The notes: a model not told the origin generated them from the letters alone. A stretch of 63,026 nt of DNA from Actinomycetes bacterium (GCA_021777355.1 JAJYDO010000004.1:1-63026), one strand, 5' to 3'; shown: positions 30,720-41,069, counted from the first letter of the stretch. Numbers and translations: made by a program.

Positions 30720-32426
30720 CTATCTTAAAACGTGTTTATGCTTTGATTTTGAACTCTTCGAGCTAGGCGCTATTAAAGCGGCTAGCACCAGATAAAGCGT
30801 CACTCCCACCACTACTCCGAGAAAAGCGTCAATAGCGTCTCCAAATGCCGTTGTAGTCGGCAGAACAGTTGAAGCTCCAGCTGCGCCTAGTCCCATTACC
30901 AAAGAGAGTCCAAGCACTTTAATTCCCTGTGCAAAAAGCGCTCTTCCTCCCAATCTGCCAACTTTCATCCGCAGAACAATCAAGCCCGCAACTGCTCCCA
31001 TTGAATACGCAATAGTGAGTGATAGGCCAATTCCTCTTGCCCCCATTGGCGAGATCAACACAAATGCAGCGACTACGTTCACGAAATTTTCAAATGCATA
31101 TAGGAGAAAAACTGTTCTCGTGTCGTGTAAGGCAAAAAAGGCCCTGTTAACGAGGAGAAATATGCAAAATCCGGGTAGTCCCAGACTCATGAGAGAAAGT
31201 GTTGATGCTGCATTTTGCACTCCTTCCAGGCTTGCAGAACCATGAAAAAGCACGGTCCCCACAATTGGGGCGGCAAGAACTAAGTATCCAATGGAAGCAG
31301 GGATAATAATCGCATTGATAGATCTCAGGCCGAGGCTGAATCTCTTGGCGAAACCAGTCATATCGCTATTTGCAGCTAAAGCAGAGAGTTCCGGAGTCAA
31401 AGCCGAAGATATAGAAACAGAGACCAGCCAGTAGGGGAGCTGGAAAAAAGTATATGCATAGGTGTATGCGCTCAAGGTTCCGATATGACTTCTTGCAGCT
31501 AAAGCGAGAATGACAAATAGGGCAAGTTGATTGGCCACTACAAAACCAAAGGTCCAACTTGAAAGCTTGATAATTGCCCTTACAGCTTCGTGTCCGAAAT
31601 TTAAATTCCATTTAAGCGGCAAGTTGGCTCTGAGCAAACTGGGCACAAGGGCCAAAAATTGCGCTGCGACACCGGCGCTTGTCCCAATGCCAAGCAAAAA
31701 GATTAGGTGGTAGTTGTTTAGTAAGTCCTGAGGCGTGGGTGAGTGAACAATAAGGCTTAGCTCGATCAGTATAAAAATGGTAACAATGTTGTTGAAAATG
31801 GGGGCCGCAGTCACAATTCCGAATTTGCCAACTGAGTTCAAAAGAGCCGTTGCAATGCTAATAAAGCCGTAAAACGCCAGCTGCGGAACAAAGAGCCGCA
31901 AAAGATCTACAGCAAGGCGGTGTGTAGGGACGGACATATTTGATCCTGCACCTGATGAGTATGCATCTATAAGGAGAGGAACAAAGAGTTCAAATAAAAG
32001 TGTGCCTACTACAAGAACTACTGAGCTCACTGTCACGACGGCACTTATTCCCTCCCAGGCGCTCTCTTTACTCATGGTAGTTAGCCGCCTAGTGAATAAC
32101 GGAACAAAAGTGGCCGCCAAGACGCCGCCTATCACGAGATCGTGAATGATGTTAGGAGTAGTATTGGCCAGATTATAAGCATCTGCAGCTCCACCTATAC
32201 CAAGTGCTGAACCGAGGGCGAATAGCCGGACTAACCCTAGAATTCGTGAGACCGTGGTCCCAAAAGCCATCGCGCCAAGAATCTTGAGAAGCCGCGACTG
32301 CGCCTGTTTCTGACTGGGTGAAGAGTTCAAGCTATTTGTTTCAGATTTAGAAGCTATTGAACTTGGAGCGGACGTGAAACTTATTTTCGAACTTGTTGGA
32401 TTACTTTGCTTGTCTTCACTGTCCAT
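30720..32426 (-). CDS. murJ: lipid II flippase MurJ (MviN)
   Basis: About 568 residues, a multispan membrane protein that flips lipid II for cell wall synthesis. The first membrane region AFGTTVSRILGLVRLFALG and the DAYNLANTTPNIIHDL motif are typical of MviN/MurJ. About 14 hydrophobic segments follow. A longer frame starts 99 bases upstream, but that part reads through the end of the preceding gene. I choose the ATG at 32426, an 11-base overlap. The cytoplasmic N-terminus is Ser-rich. Its neighbours match the mycobacterial mviN locus. Confidence 0.93.
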   Translation of the reverse strand: MDSEDKQSNPTSSKISFTSAPSSIASKSETNSLNSSPSQKQAQSRLLKILGAMAFGTTVSRILGLVRLFALGSALGIGGAADAYNLANTTPNIIHDLVIGGVLAATFVPLFTRRLTTMSKESAWEGISAVVTVSSVVLVVGTLLFELFVPLLIDAYSSGAGSNMSVPTHRLAVDLLRLFVPQLAFYGFISIATALLNSVGKFGIVTAAPIFNNIVTIFILIELSLIVHSPTPQDLLNNYHLIFLLGIGTSAGVAAQFLALVPSLLRANLPLKWNLNFGHEAVRAIIKLSSWTFGFVVANQLALFVILALAARSHIGTLSAYTYAYTFFQLPYWLVSVSISSALTPELSALAANSDMTGFAKRFSLGLRSINAIIIPASIGYLVLAAPIVGTVLFHGSASLEGVQNAASTLSLMSLGLPGFCIFLLVNRAFFALHDTRTVFLLYAFENFVNVVAAFVLISPMGARGIGLSLTIAYSMGAVAGLIVLRMKVGRLGGRALFAQGIKVLGLSLVMGLGAAGASTVLPTTTAFGDAIDAFLGVVVGVTLYLVLAALIAPSSKSSKSKHKHVLR

Positions 32427-34605
32427 CTCTGGCAACCTTTTTCTTGCTGTGTTTGCCTCGATGAGAGATCCATTTTCTTCGTGCAGTTCTAAACCACCAC
32501 CACAGCACCAAAAGTGCAGCTCCAAGTGAAAGTATCACTCCCACGCTGGAGATGGCTGTGGAGTGGACGCTTAGTTGTTGCCTTATTAAAGTGACTGAGC
32601 CATCCGGTGATTTCACCGATACCGTTAATGGAACCGAACCTCTGGCTCTTGCAGTAACGGTGAAGTAAACCGTGTTTTGAGACTTGTTTAAATTGATAGA
32701 GACTGAGGTGGGACTGTGGAAAGTCAAGCCGTTACTTGACACGACCAGTTCCAGATTCAAGATAGGTGAGCTAGGTGACGCAATTACAGTTATTGGAATT
32801 TTTCCGGTTGAAGATGTCAAGGTGATGTTTGGGTTTGGGGAAAGGGAGATCTCGGATTGAATCTTTCTAAAGGGGGACGAGGCACTTGACAAATAATCTG
32901 AAAAAGATGGCCCAGGCGTAGTAATTAGCGCTTCGCTTTGGTAGAGATCACCTAGTGCGCTGTTCAGATCAATCGCGTTAGAACCTGTGTATTGCCCATT
33001 TTCAAATATTGCTCCATAAGCCAACGACGCCGCGGTTAGCTGGGAACGGGCCGTATTGAAACTTGCCAATGATTTGGGTGAGATCGAAGGCGGAGATGAA
33101 GATGGAACAAGCTCGCGGGTTGAAGGGTTAGACAGAACTCCCTGAGGAGCCGTAGCTGACGAGGCAAGAGTAACGCCCTCTAAAATTGGATTATCTGCAA
33201 TACCCGACAGCAAATTCTTAATAACGGTTGCCTGCGAGGAAATTGAGGAAGGAATCAAAACAGAAAGATTCCTATCGTATGACGAGTTGGGAGCGTCAAA
33301 AAATACCTGAGATGCCTCTCCAATGAAAGTCTCGGCTCCAAGTACCGGATCGCTATTTAAGAGGTCTTGTGAAAGACCTTGATCAAGTGCCAAGCAAATT
33401 GGCGAGGATGAATCGGTCAAATTTGACAATCCGAAGGGCTGTGTGGCAGTGGAGCGGAGGCTTGAAGGTCTTAGAGAAGAAATGGGAAGGAGAAGAGTTG
33501 AGATTCCAAATGAGACAAGTTTCGAAACGCCAACTAAAGACAGATCCGCAGTTCCTACATAAGCCGGAATTAGAGATTTAAGACCCAAGATACTCTTTAA
33601 AACGGCGTTTCCCGACAAGTACTGATTTTCGATGTCCTGCTCCAGAGCGGAGTCGGCCAAGCTTGAAATGTCGATATCGGAATATGGCTCTTCCACAAAC
33701 GGGTGGAGTGAGTTGGATCCGATAAATTTTAGATCGTTAAGCAATGTTGCAGCCGATTCCGACTTATCGCTGCTTAACTCCACTAAAGTCGACGGATCAA
33801 TGGTGAAAGTAATTGGCGTTGAAAAGTCTGTTGCCACTGAGTCCAGTACGCCAATTGCACTGTTTATGTCGGTTTGACTCAAAGTTGAAGAAGTACTTGA
33901 ATCCTGGCTGAGCAAAGGTATGACGAGACCGATGCCAAGACGAGTTGGAGGAGGGTCTTGGGGAGAAATGACAATGTGAGTCACAAGCGAGTAGGTCTCT
34001 ACTCTGGTCACTGGGTCAAGCAATGACACTTTTAACGGGTAAATTCCAGGGCAAGCCGAATACTGGCACCCAATCCCCAGCCTCACCGGAATAGCAGAAG
34101 GCAACTCCTGTGTTGTTGATGTTGGCAAACCCGGCGCTAAAAGTGTAACTGAAAAGTTGACCACTGCCGGACTAGTCTGACCCACTAAATACTGTCCAAT
34201 GACCATTCCCCCAGTTGATGAAACAACGCCATATGGGTTTGTGATGCTTTGATCAAACGAACTTCTCGAACTTAGTTTCATAAACGTTGTAAGTTGAACC
34301 ACCAGGTTTGATATGGGAGTAGAGGTGTCGACCTGGATGCTTAAATTGAAAGTTTGACCAGGATTGACAAAGGGAGACTGGCCCATCACTTTGATAGAGG
34401 AATCATTTGAAGCGGCAGAAAAGCTTGCCTTAACCGGCACTGATCTGCAAGCCGCAACAGTTTGGCAAAAAACCGCGCAAACCAGACTTGCCGCAAAAAC
34501 TAAAGAGCCAAGCTTTGACATGGTTCCGGTTAAGAAGACTGTCAAATTGGATTCGGTAGTGAATGATTTTTTTATATTTGCCATGTTTTTTGAGATATTT
34601 TCCAT
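32416..34605 (-). CDS. DUF6049-like secreted, membrane-anchored protein
   Basis: A 729-residue protein with an N-terminal signal segment (LGSLVFAASLVCAVFCQTVAA), a long Ser/Thr-rich extracytoplasmic region and a C-terminal membrane helix (VGVILSLGAALLVLWWWF) followed by a basic tail. The position just upstream of murJ matches the mycobacterial Rv3909-type protein, whose function is unclear but may be tied to cell envelope work. The ATG at 34605 has GGAG seven bases before it. Beta-sandwich-like repeats are suggested in the first and last 150 residues. Confidence 0.75.
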   Translation of the reverse strand: MENISKNMANIKKSFTTESNLTVFLTGTMSKLGSLVFAASLVCAVFCQTVAACRSVPVKASFSAASNDSSIKVMGQSPFVNPGQTFNLSIQVDTSTPISNLVVQLTTFMKLSSRSSFDQSITNPYGVVSSTGGMVIGQYLVGQTSPAVVNFSVTLLAPGLPTSTTQELPSAIPVRLGIGCQYSACPGIYPLKVSLLDPVTRVETYSLVTHIVISPQDPPPTRLGIGLVIPLLSQDSSTSSTLSQTDINSAIGVLDSVATDFSTPITFTIDPSTLVELSSDKSESAATLLNDLKFIGSNSLHPFVEEPYSDIDISSLADSALEQDIENQYLSGNAVLKSILGLKSLIPAYVGTADLSLVGVSKLVSFGISTLLLPISSLRPSSLRSTATQPFGLSNLTDSSSPICLALDQGLSQDLLNSDPVLGAETFIGEASQVFFDAPNSSYDRNLSVLIPSSISSQATVIKNLLSGIADNPILEGVTLASSATAPQGVLSNPSTRELVPSSSPPSISPKSLASFNTARSQLTAASLAYGAIFENGQYTGSNAIDLNSALGDLYQSEALITTPGPSFSDYLSSASSPFRKIQSEISLSPNPNITLTSSTGKIPITVIASPSSPILNLELVVSSNGLTFHSPTSVSINLNKSQNTVYFTVTARARGSVPLTVSVKSPDGSVTLIRQQLSVHSTAISSVGVILSLGAALLVLWWWFRTARRKWISHRGKHSKKKVARDGQ

Positions 34606-34659
34606 AACTTTTCTCCAAAATGAAGAACAAGTAGATGAAATCGCACTACCCTCAAATTA

Positions 34660-36057
34660 GTGCTTCCAGAGAGAGTAAAACCTATTGTTGATAAAGCTGG
34701 CGCCATAGCCAAGCTTTTTCGCGCCAATGACATCCCCATATATCTTGTCGGGGGCTCAGTCAGAGATGCCGTGATTTCACGTGATCAAGTGGCAGAAATC
34801 CCTGATTTTGATTACACCACGCCCGCCCGCCCAGAGCTAATAGAGAAAATCCTGTCTCCTTGGGCAGACGCCCTTTGGACTCAAGGAAAGAAGTTTGGCA
34901 CCATAGCATGTATAAAAGACGGAATACGCCATGAGGTAACTACTTTTAGGTCCGAAACCTACGACCCAGACTCCAGAAAACCGGAAGTATCGTTCGGGAA
35001 TTCCCTGGAAGAGGACCTTTCAAGAAGAGACTTTACGGTTAACGCTATGGCACTTTCGCTGCCGGATCTGGAGCTAATTGATCCTTTCAACGGGATTGGC
35101 GACCTTGGAGCACTAAGGCTGGCAACACCGCTTTCCCCTGAAATTTCTTTTTCTGATGATCCCCTTCGAATGATGCGCGCGGCAAGATTCATTGCTTCAC
35201 TGGATCTCACTCCCGATGAAGCCCTAACGGAGGCGGTTGGCAAAATGGCAAGTCGAATAGAAGTGGTCAGTGCAGAAAGGACTCGGGACGAGTTAAACCG
35301 ATTGGTGACCCTTCCAAATCCGGAAAAGGGCCTTTGGTTTTTAGTTAATACGGGGCTTGCAGAGCATTTTCTTCCGGAACTCCCTGCACTGGCTCTTGAG
35401 CAAGATCCGATACACCGACATAAAGATGTGCTGGGCCACACAATTGCCGTTGTGTGTAAAACCCAGCCGAACCTGATATTGAGGCTGGCTGCTTTATTCC
35501 ACGACGTTGGCAAGCCCAAGACGCGGAGTTATGAAAACGACAAAGTGCAGTTTCACTTTCATGACGTAGTAGGCGCCAGAATGACTAAAAAACGTATGTC
35601 TGCTCTTCGATATCCCACTTCGGATATCGAAAGCGTCACAAAACTTGTGGAACTACATCTACGATTTCACACTTATAAGCTGGGTTGGACCGACAAAGCT
35701 CTTCGGAGGTATGCCAGAGATGCGGGCAGTCTTTTAAGCGAGTTGAACGAACTGACCAGATGTGACTGCACTACAAGGAACGAGAAAAAAGCCAAAGAGC
35801 TATCCGACCGCATTGACGAGATGGAAGTGCGCCTAAGTGCCTTAAGTGAAAAAGAGGAGCTTGCTTCTCTGAGACCTGATTTAGACGGAGACGAAGTAAT
35901 GGAACTGTTGGGACTATCACCAAGCAGGGAAGTTGGCGTGGCAATGAATTGGCTAATGGATCTCAGACTAGATGAAGGTCCCCTCGACAAAGACATCGTT
36001 AAATCAAGGCTTCTGGAATGGTGGCGGAGTAGAAACTCAGGCGAAGCTGAAACCTAA
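34660..36057 (+). CDS. pcnA: CCA tRNA nucleotidyltransferase / polyA polymerase family
   Basis: A 465-residue nucleotidyltransferase that adds or repairs tRNA CCA ends. The head motif LVGGSVRDA and the metal site DFDYTT lie near residues 29-56, [10 protein letters not shown] near 123, and an HD domain (LFHDVGKP near 282) follows. It starts with GTG. The HD domain is common in actinobacterial versions. The stop interlocks with the stop of the convergent ino1 gene. This gene order (murJ, DUF6049, pcnA) is conserved. Confidence 0.93.
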   Translation: MLPERVKPIVDKAGAIAKLFRANDIPIYLVGGSVRDAVISRDQVAEIPDFDYTTPARPELIEKILSPWADALWTQGKKFGTIACIKDGIRHEVTTFRSETYDPDSRKPEVSFGNSLEEDLSRRDFTVNAMALSLPDLELIDPFNGIGDLGALRLATPLSPEISFSDDPLRMMRAARFIASLDLTPDEALTEAVGKMASRIEVVSAERTRDELNRLVTLPNPEKGLWFLVNTGLAEHFLPELPALALEQDPIHRHKDVLGHTIAVVCKTQPNLILRLAALFHDVGKPKTRSYENDKVQFHFHDVVGARMTKKRMSALRYPTSDIESVTKLVELHLRFHTYKLGWTDKALRRYARDAGSLLSELNELTRCDCTTRNEKKAKELSDRIDEMEVRLSALSEKEELASLRPDLDGDEVMELLGLSPSREVGVAMNWLMDLRLDEGPLDKDIVKSRLLEWWRSRNSGEAET

Positions 36058-37121
36058 GAAATGAAGTCCTCCACCATTTGGCGGGCTAATTCGTCCCTAA
36101 ATTGAACCGGGGGGGATTTCATAAAATATGCCGAAGGACCTTCCAAGGGACCGCCGATACCTTTATCCAATGCGATGCGTGCGCACCTAAGCGCGTCAAT
36201 GATGACACCGGCTGAATTTGGAGAGTCCCACACTTCTAATTTGAGCTCAAGATTCAAAGGAACGTCTCCAAAGTTTCTGCCCTCAATTCTGATGTATGCC
36301 CACTTTCGGTCCTCCAACCAGGGGATATGATCTGACGGTCCAATGTGCACTGACTCCTCGGGGAGCTTATTTTCAAGTTGGCTGGTAACAGCCTGAGTTT
36401 TCGAAATCTTCTTTGATTCAAGGCGATCTCTCTCCAGCATGTTTTTAAAGTCCATGTTTCCACCCACGTTCAACTGGTAGGTTCGGTCGACAACTAACCC
36501 TCTGTCTTCAAAGAGCCTGGTGAGAACCCGGTGAACTATTGTGGATCCAACCTGGCTCTTGATATCGTCGCCGATGATTGGGATACCCTTTTCCCGGAAT
36601 TTTTCAGCCCAAACCGGATCTGAGGCGATGAAGACGGGGATGGCGTTAACGAAGGCCACGCCGGCATCTAAGCAGGCCTGAGCGTAGAACTTCTGTGCAT
36701 TCTCGGAGCCGACAGGGAGATAGGAGACCAGAACTTCAGCACCGCTATCGCGCAGAACTTGCGCTACATCCACAGGCTCAACAGGTGACTCTTCAATAGT
36801 CTTTTGGTAGTAAATTCCAAGTCCGTCCAGTGTTGGTCCCCTGCTTACCGACACGTTACATGTTGGAATTTCGGCAAATCTAATCGTGTTGTTCTGACCA
36901 GCAAATGCCGCTTTTGACAGATCTGTGCCTACCTTCGTGCAATCGACGTCAAATGCTGCTACAGGGACTAGATCCCTGATTTGATACCCGCCCAGCGACA
37001 CGTGCATAAGACCAGGTACATCGGCATCGGGGTCAGCATTTTTGTAGTACTGAATTCCTTGGAGCAGCGAACACGCACAGTTGCCGACTCCTGCTATTGC
37101 AAACTTTATTTCTTTACTCAT
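36054..37121 (-). CDS. ino1: inositol-3-phosphate synthase
   Basis: A 355-residue NAD-dependent enzyme turning glucose-6-phosphate into inositol-3-phosphate, the first step toward phosphatidylinositol and mycothiol in actinobacteria. The nucleotide-binding start is [16 protein letters not shown], with the catalytic region [18 protein letters not shown] and [11 protein letters not shown]. The ATGA overlap with the PadR gene gives a regulator-enzyme operon. Length fits the short actinobacterial form. It converges on pcnA with overlapping stop codons. Confidence 0.95.
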   Translation of the reverse strand: MSKEIKFAIAGVGNCACSLLQGIQYYKNADPDADVPGLMHVSLGGYQIRDLVPVAAFDVDCTKVGTDLSKAAFAGQNNTIRFAEIPTCNVSVSRGPTLDGLGIYYQKTIEESPVEPVDVAQVLRDSGAEVLVSYLPVGSENAQKFYAQACLDAGVAFVNAIPVFIASDPVWAEKFREKGIPIIGDDIKSQVGSTIVHRVLTRLFEDRGLVVDRTYQLNVGGNMDFKNMLERDRLESKKISKTQAVTSQLENKLPEESVHIGPSDHIPWLEDRKWAYIRIEGRNFGDVPLNLELKLEVWDSPNSAGVIIDALRCARIALDKGIGGPLEGPSAYFMKSPPVQFRDELARQMVEDFIS

Positions 37122-37822
37122 GGTTTGAGTACCTCCGTTGTTGGTAGTTGGATGCTGTTTGAACTTAAATTGTTCGCACTGCTGGGATTCGAATTTTTCT
37201 CAGTTAAAAGACCCGAGCTACTTTGTTCTTCTTTTGTGATTAGCTGGTTTAACCACTGGAGATCGGTTTCGATCAAGTGGTAGGTGCGCTCGGCTAAGGC
37301 CTTGCGATACTGGTAAATCTCGGAGTTATTGCAGGTAGCTTTTTTGGCTTCATCCAGGCGTCTCTTTAAGTCGTCCCTCCGATGCCTTAAAAGCGACATG
37401 CGTGCCGGAGGCGGCAAATACCTTGAAAAAGCCAGCTTCACGGCAAACGACTTTCCGTCTGATCCTTCAGGAAACTGGGCTTCAGTTGTAGCCAGAAGCT
37501 CCTCAAGCATTTCCTCTCCTCTTTTAGTAATTCTATAGACCTTGCGGCTTCTTGTGGTTCTGCGCTCGGCTCCAAAGCCTCCAGAAGCTCGAAATAGCGC
37601 TCTTTCCCCGGACAGCGATCCGGCCGAAGGCACAGGCGTGCCGATCTTTTGAGGCTCCAGTTCCTCCAGTGCTCCTTTGGATTTCAGCCTGGCTAATGTT
37701 GGATAAAGGGAGCCGAAAGACACCGTAATTATCGTGCCCAACTCCTCGCGGAGACGCCTTCTTAGCTCGTATCCGTGCAGGTCAGACTCCTTTAAAAGTC
37801 CCAGTATTGCAATTTCAATCAC
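37118..37822 (-). CDS. PadR-family transcriptional regulator
   Basis: A 234-residue PadR-type winged-helix protein. The N-terminal domain has [21 protein letters not shown] and [17 protein letters not shown]-terminal helical Vir-like domain follows, with an insertion of about 40 residues between wing and helix. It overlaps ino1 by four bases and is also upstream of ino1 in mycobacteria, so it probably controls inositol synthesis. The likely operator is at 37927-37954. Confidence 0.9.
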   Translation of the reverse strand: MIEIAILGLLKESDLHGYELRRRLREELGTIITVSFGSLYPTLARLKSKGALEELEPQKIGTPVPSAGSLSGERALFRASGGFGAERRTTRSRKVYRITKRGEEMLEELLATTEAQFPEGSDGKSFAVKLAFSRYLPPPARMSLLRHRRDDLKRRLDEAKKATCNNSEIYQYRKALAERTYHLIETDLQWLNQLITKEEQSSSGLLTEKNSNPSSANNLSSNSIQLPTTEVLKP

Positions 37823-37926
37823 TTATGTGGCTCCAGCAGATTCTTCTCGGGGCGTAATGAACCCAAGGCCGCCTTCCAGAAAGCCGCAACCTTCTCTTGA
37901 CGCGGGTTCTACAGCGATTGCCCGTC

Positions 37927-37954
37927 ATATCGGATTCATATATCATACCGATAT
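37927..37954. promoter_or_regulatory. inverted repeat upstream of padR-ino1, candidate operator
   Basis: ATATCGG and CCGATAT form seven-base arms separated by 14 bases, within a very A/T-rich divergent region between padR and the DUF5318-like gene. A PadR dimer is the natural candidate to bind it. Confidence 0.5.
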
Positions 37955-38002
37955 ATAATCATATAATACTATTGATGTCAAGTCGGACTATCTAATTTAA
38001 AA

Positions 38003-38437
38003 GTGAGCGCAAAACCACCATTTCCCGATATCGTGTACCCAGTGCAGATTTCGCCAAATGTATTAAGTGAGAAGCAAGGACTCCAGGGACAGCTTGACTA
38101 CCGGCTGGTTAAGTTCGCGCTTTTACGTGATTATAGAAGCGGAAAGTTGCTTCAAAGAGATATTTGCGACGCCCATCCCGAGCTAATGCGTGCAGCTAAA
38201 AATGTGGGCCGTCCCACCAGCGAAGACTGCCCAATCTGCCAAGATACGAAACTCGTTCACGTGTCATTTGCTTTTGGACACAGACTGCCTCCGGGTGGAA
38301 GATGTATAACCACCATGCAGGAGCTTAAGGAGTTGTCCATAAGCTCCCATCCGATTTCATGCTATGTGGTCGAGGTCTGTGTAACTTGCAGTTGGAATCA
38401 TCTCATCAGACTTTTGCCACTGGGGAAATTGAGCTGA
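38003..38437 (+). CDS. DUF5318-like zinc-ribbon protein
   Basis: A 144-residue protein with two CxxC pairs, CPIC near residue 76 and CVTC near 129, consistent with a zinc ribbon. It resembles the actinobacterial DUF5318 family encoded next to ino1 and the PadR gene. The N-terminal part (LDYRLVKFALLRDYRSGKL) is helical. The function is not known. Direction is away from padR, sharing the A/T-rich control region. Confidence 0.75.
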   Translation: MSAKPPFPDIVYPVQISPNVLSEKQGLQGQLDYRLVKFALLRDYRSGKLLQRDICDAHPELMRAAKNVGRPTSEDCPICQDTKLVHVSFAFGHRLPPGGRCITTMQELKELSISSHPISCYVVEVCVTCSWNHLIRLLPLGKLS

Positions 38438-38463
38438 TTTTGCGGTGTCAGACATCGTCTTAT

Positions 38464-38634
38464 TCACGCCAGTTCGTTTGGATACATTGAACAACATGCA
38501 GCGCACCAAAACTCGCTTTCCTCGATTCTTGTAACCGAGTATTCGGTGTCCCAGGTTTCAGGCGTCACATATAGCCTGTGAACTTCAAACAACTGTGTTT
38601 CGAAATCTCCGCAGCTATCGCATTTTTGCTCCAT
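38464..38634 (-). CDS. small zinc-ribbon protein
   Basis: A 56-residue protein beginning MEQKCDSCGDFETQ and ending with a second pair in FWCAACC. The two cysteine pairs suggest a single zinc ribbon. The ATG at 38634 has GGAGG seven bases upstream. A longer frame upstream would run through the panB promoter and coding start and is unlikely. It diverges from panB. I do not recognise the family. Confidence 0.6.
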   Translation of the reverse strand: MEQKCDSCGDFETQLFEVHRLYVTPETWDTEYSVTRIEESEFWCAACCSMYPNELA

Positions 38635-38806
38635 CAGATCCTCCGGGAGAAAGTTGCGAAACGGGTCATAAATAAAGTCACATAATGAATCTAGTTTGAA
38701 CCTCGAGCCCCACAGCCGCTGAATTTCAACCAAACCGGATTTTGCCCTCTCATGTAATGCTCTTTGGCCACTTGGCGCTACACTTCGAGTAAGAAAGGAG
38801 ATTGCT

Positions 38807-39613
38807 ATGCGCGATACCGTAACCGTACCCGAAGTGCGTGGACGAAAGCGGGCGCAGGGAGCCCAGCCAATCGTGATGATCACGGCGTATGACACACCGT
38901 CTGCCAAGATTGTTGACGAATCTCTCGCGGACATCATTTTGGTGGGCGACTCGCTCGGAATGGTCGTACTTGGCTACGACAATACTTTGGCAGTGACCAT
39001 GGAGGACATGATTCACCATGTGAGTGCAGTAAAAAGAAGTGATCCAAAGGCGCTTTTAGTGGCCGATATGCCGTGGATGAGCTACCACGTAAGCGTTAGG
39101 GAGTCGGTCTTAAATGCCGCAAGCCTTATTAGAGCAGGAGCAAATGCAGTCAAGCTTGAGGGGGGCCAAAATCGGCTGGATGTAATTCATGCCATTAATG
39201 ACGCCGAAATTCCGGTCATGGGCCATTTGGGTCTCACCCCTCAGTCGGTAAATGCATTTGGGGGATTCAAGGTCCAGGCTAGGGAGGAAGCCACGAGAAA
39301 GCGACTTTTAGAAGATGCACTGGCAATTTGTGAAGCAGGCGTATTTGCCGTGGTTTTGGAAGGAATTCCTTCCGAAGCGGCAAAGGAAGTAACCGAGGCC
39401 ATAGGAGTGCCAACAATCGGCATCGGAGCCGGTCCAAATTGCGACGGCCAGGTTTTAGTTTTCCATGACCTCCTGGGCTACTCGCTGGGGAGAAAACCCA
39501 AGTTTGTCAGGTCTTATGAGACTTTTGCAGAATCTGGGATAGCGGCACTCGCCCTTTTTAGAGAAGATGTGATTGAAGGAAGATATCCAAAAGAAGCTGA
39601 ATCTTACAAATAA
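38807..39613 (+). CDS. panB: 3-methyl-2-oxobutanoate hydroxymethyltransferase
   Basis: A 268-residue enzyme of pantothenate (vitamin B5) synthesis that adds a hydroxymethyl group to ketoisovalerate. The family motifs ITAYDTPSAKIVDE, VGDSLGMVVLGYDNTL (metal-binding Asp), HLGLTPQ and IGIGAGPNCDGQVLV are intact. The ATG follows a ribosome site AAAGGAG. Length is normal. No panC or panD is nearby, so it may be expressed alone. Confidence 0.96.
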   Translation: MRDTVTVPEVRGRKRAQGAQPIVMITAYDTPSAKIVDESLADIILVGDSLGMVVLGYDNTLAVTMEDMIHHVSAVKRSDPKALLVADMPWMSYHVSVRESVLNAASLIRAGANAVKLEGGQNRLDVIHAINDAEIPVMGHLGLTPQSVNAFGGFKVQAREEATRKRLLEDALAICEAGVFAVVLEGIPSEAAKEVTEAIGVPTIGIGAGPNCDGQVLVFHDLLGYSLGRKPKFVRSYETFAESGIAALALFREDVIEGRYPKEAESYK

Positions 39614-39864
39614 CAATTTAGGAGGCAGTTGGTTTTTGGACACGAACTTGTCATAGGCGGGTGACAAACTTTCATTGTGTATCTGAAGTATTTTCCGACT
39701 GCGGCAAGTGAGTCTATGGGGATGTTTTTCCTCATAATCCCAGGAGACGGGTTAGAATTTTCAGGTAGCTCGTTTATTTCGACTACAGTTAATAGTTCCG
39801 TTAGTCCCTGCTCCATAACGGTGGAGCTCCAGCAAATCGCTGAATCCAGAGGGAGGTTTGGTCC

Positions 39865-40185
39865 GTGAGACCTTATGAAGTAATGATTGTATTTGACATA
39901 AGCCAGGAAGAGGAGAAGATCCAAGCTTGGCTGAGCCGCATAAACGACTCAATTAAGCGAGTCGGCGGCGAGCCTTTGAAGGTAGACCGTTGGGGACGCC
40001 GACAGCTAGCTTACGAAGTAGATCACAAAAGGGAAGGCAACTACGTTCTAGTGACTGCCGATGCACCTGCAGGATCACTTTCGGAGCTGGACAGGATGCT
40101 TCGAATCGCAGATGAAGTAATACGCCACAAAGTGGTTAGGATACCTGACAAGGCTCCAGGCGCTGTGGCAAATCGAACGGAGTAA
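39865..40185 (+). CDS. rpsF: 30S ribosomal protein S6
   Basis: A 106-residue ribosomal protein that pairs with S18 on 16S rRNA. It begins MRPYEVMIVFDIS and has the VDRWGRRQLAYEV motif. It starts with GTG preceded by GAGGGAGG. It leads the rpsF-ssb-rpsR-rplI cluster, spaced by only a few bases. Confidence 0.96.
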   Translation: MRPYEVMIVFDISQEEEKIQAWLSRINDSIKRVGGEPLKVDRWGRRQLAYEVDHKREGNYVLVTADAPAGSLSELDRMLRIADEVIRHKVVRIPDKAPGAVANRTE

Positions 40186-40188
40186 TAA

Positions 40189-40632
40189 ATGTCTAATGGA
40201 AATACAGTTACCATAATTGGGAACGTTACGAGAGATCCCGAGCTGCGCTTTACGCCTAGCGGCCAAGCAACTACAACTTTCGGCTTGGCAGTTAATCGTA
40301 GGTGGCAGAACCGCCAGACCCAGGACTGGGAGGAAGCCACATCGTTTTTTGATGTAGTTTGCTGGCGTGAAATGGCTGAAAATGCCGCAGAGAGTCTTCA
40401 GAGAGGGGCAAGAGTAATTGTCACAGGAAGACTGGAACAAAGAACTTGGGAAGCCAATGGCGAGAAGAAGTCCAAGATTGAAATTATTGCCGACGAAATT
40501 GGACCCTCTCTCAGATGGGCCAGTGCACAGGTAGTTAAAAATGAAAGGCGAAGTGGCGGTGGCGATGATGGACCGCCGCGTTCAGCAGCTGATGAACCCC
40601 CCGCCTACGACATGAATGAGGAGCCGTTTTAA
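40189..40632 (+). CDS. ssb: single-stranded DNA-binding protein
   Basis: A 147-residue SSB with the OB-fold start [21 protein letters not shown] and the core [24 protein letters not shown]. The tail is Gly/Asp/Pro-rich and ends DMNEEPF. This resembles the acidic tip that recruits partner proteins (usually D-D-x-P-F), here with EEPF. It lies between rpsF and rpsR. Confidence 0.96.
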   Translation: MSNGNTVTIIGNVTRDPELRFTPSGQATTTFGLAVNRRWQNRQTQDWEEATSFFDVVCWREMAENAAESLQRGARVIVTGRLEQRTWEANGEKKSKIEIIADEIGPSLRWASAQVVKNERRSGGGDDGPPRSAADEPPAYDMNEEPF

Positions 40633-40634
40633 TA

Positions 40635-41069
40635 ATGGGTAGAGGAATCAAACGAGAAAAAGTTACACGAAGGTTGCCAAAAGAACCGATGAGGCGCGGA
40701 AGGGCGAAAACTTGTCAGTTTTGCAATGACGAAACCCCATGGATTGACTACAAGGACATTTCCTTGTTAAAAAAGTACGTCAGTGATCGAGGAAAGATCC
40801 GAGCGCGAAGGGTCACGGGCACTTGCATGCGCCACCAAAGAGAAATCGCAGTTGCAGTTAAGACTGCGCGAGAGTTAATGCTCTTACCCTACACAGAGAG
40901 GGTTATTGGACTTGAGCGTCCGCCATCTAGGGGCAGACGGGACGGGAATTACGATAGCGACATGGACGAAGAGTCTCGCCTGGCCGATTTGGCCAAAGCC
41001 TATGAAATTCCTGAAGAGGAAGACGAGTATGAGGATGTGCCAAGCGAGGGAACCGAGGGTGATCTCTGA
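40635..41069 (+). CDS. rpsR: 30S ribosomal protein S18 with acidic C-terminal extension
   Basis: A 144-residue bS18, where about 80 is usual. Residues 1-90 carry the standard core ([38 protein letters not shown]). Cysteines C27 and C30 with C64 and H67 form a likely zinc site, the C+ type. The last ~50 residues are very rich in Glu and Asp and are not part of the usual protein. rplI begins on the last base of the stop codon. Confidence 0.95.
   Translation: MGRGIKREKVTRRLPKEPMRRGRAKTCQFCNDETPWIDYKDISLLKKYVSDRGKIRARRVTGTCMRHQREIAVAVKTARELMLLPYTERVIGLERPPSRGRRDGNYDSDMDEESRLADLAKAYEIPEEEDEYEDVPSEGTEGDL

Noticed and set aside
39604-39924. Minus-strand frame between panB and rpsF, and a plus-strand frame of 63 codons in the same gap
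   Set aside because: Both overlap the start of rpsF, neither has a strong start or a recognisable motif, and they exclude each other. The segment IPIDSLAAVGKYFRYTMKV looks protein-like but is not enough.
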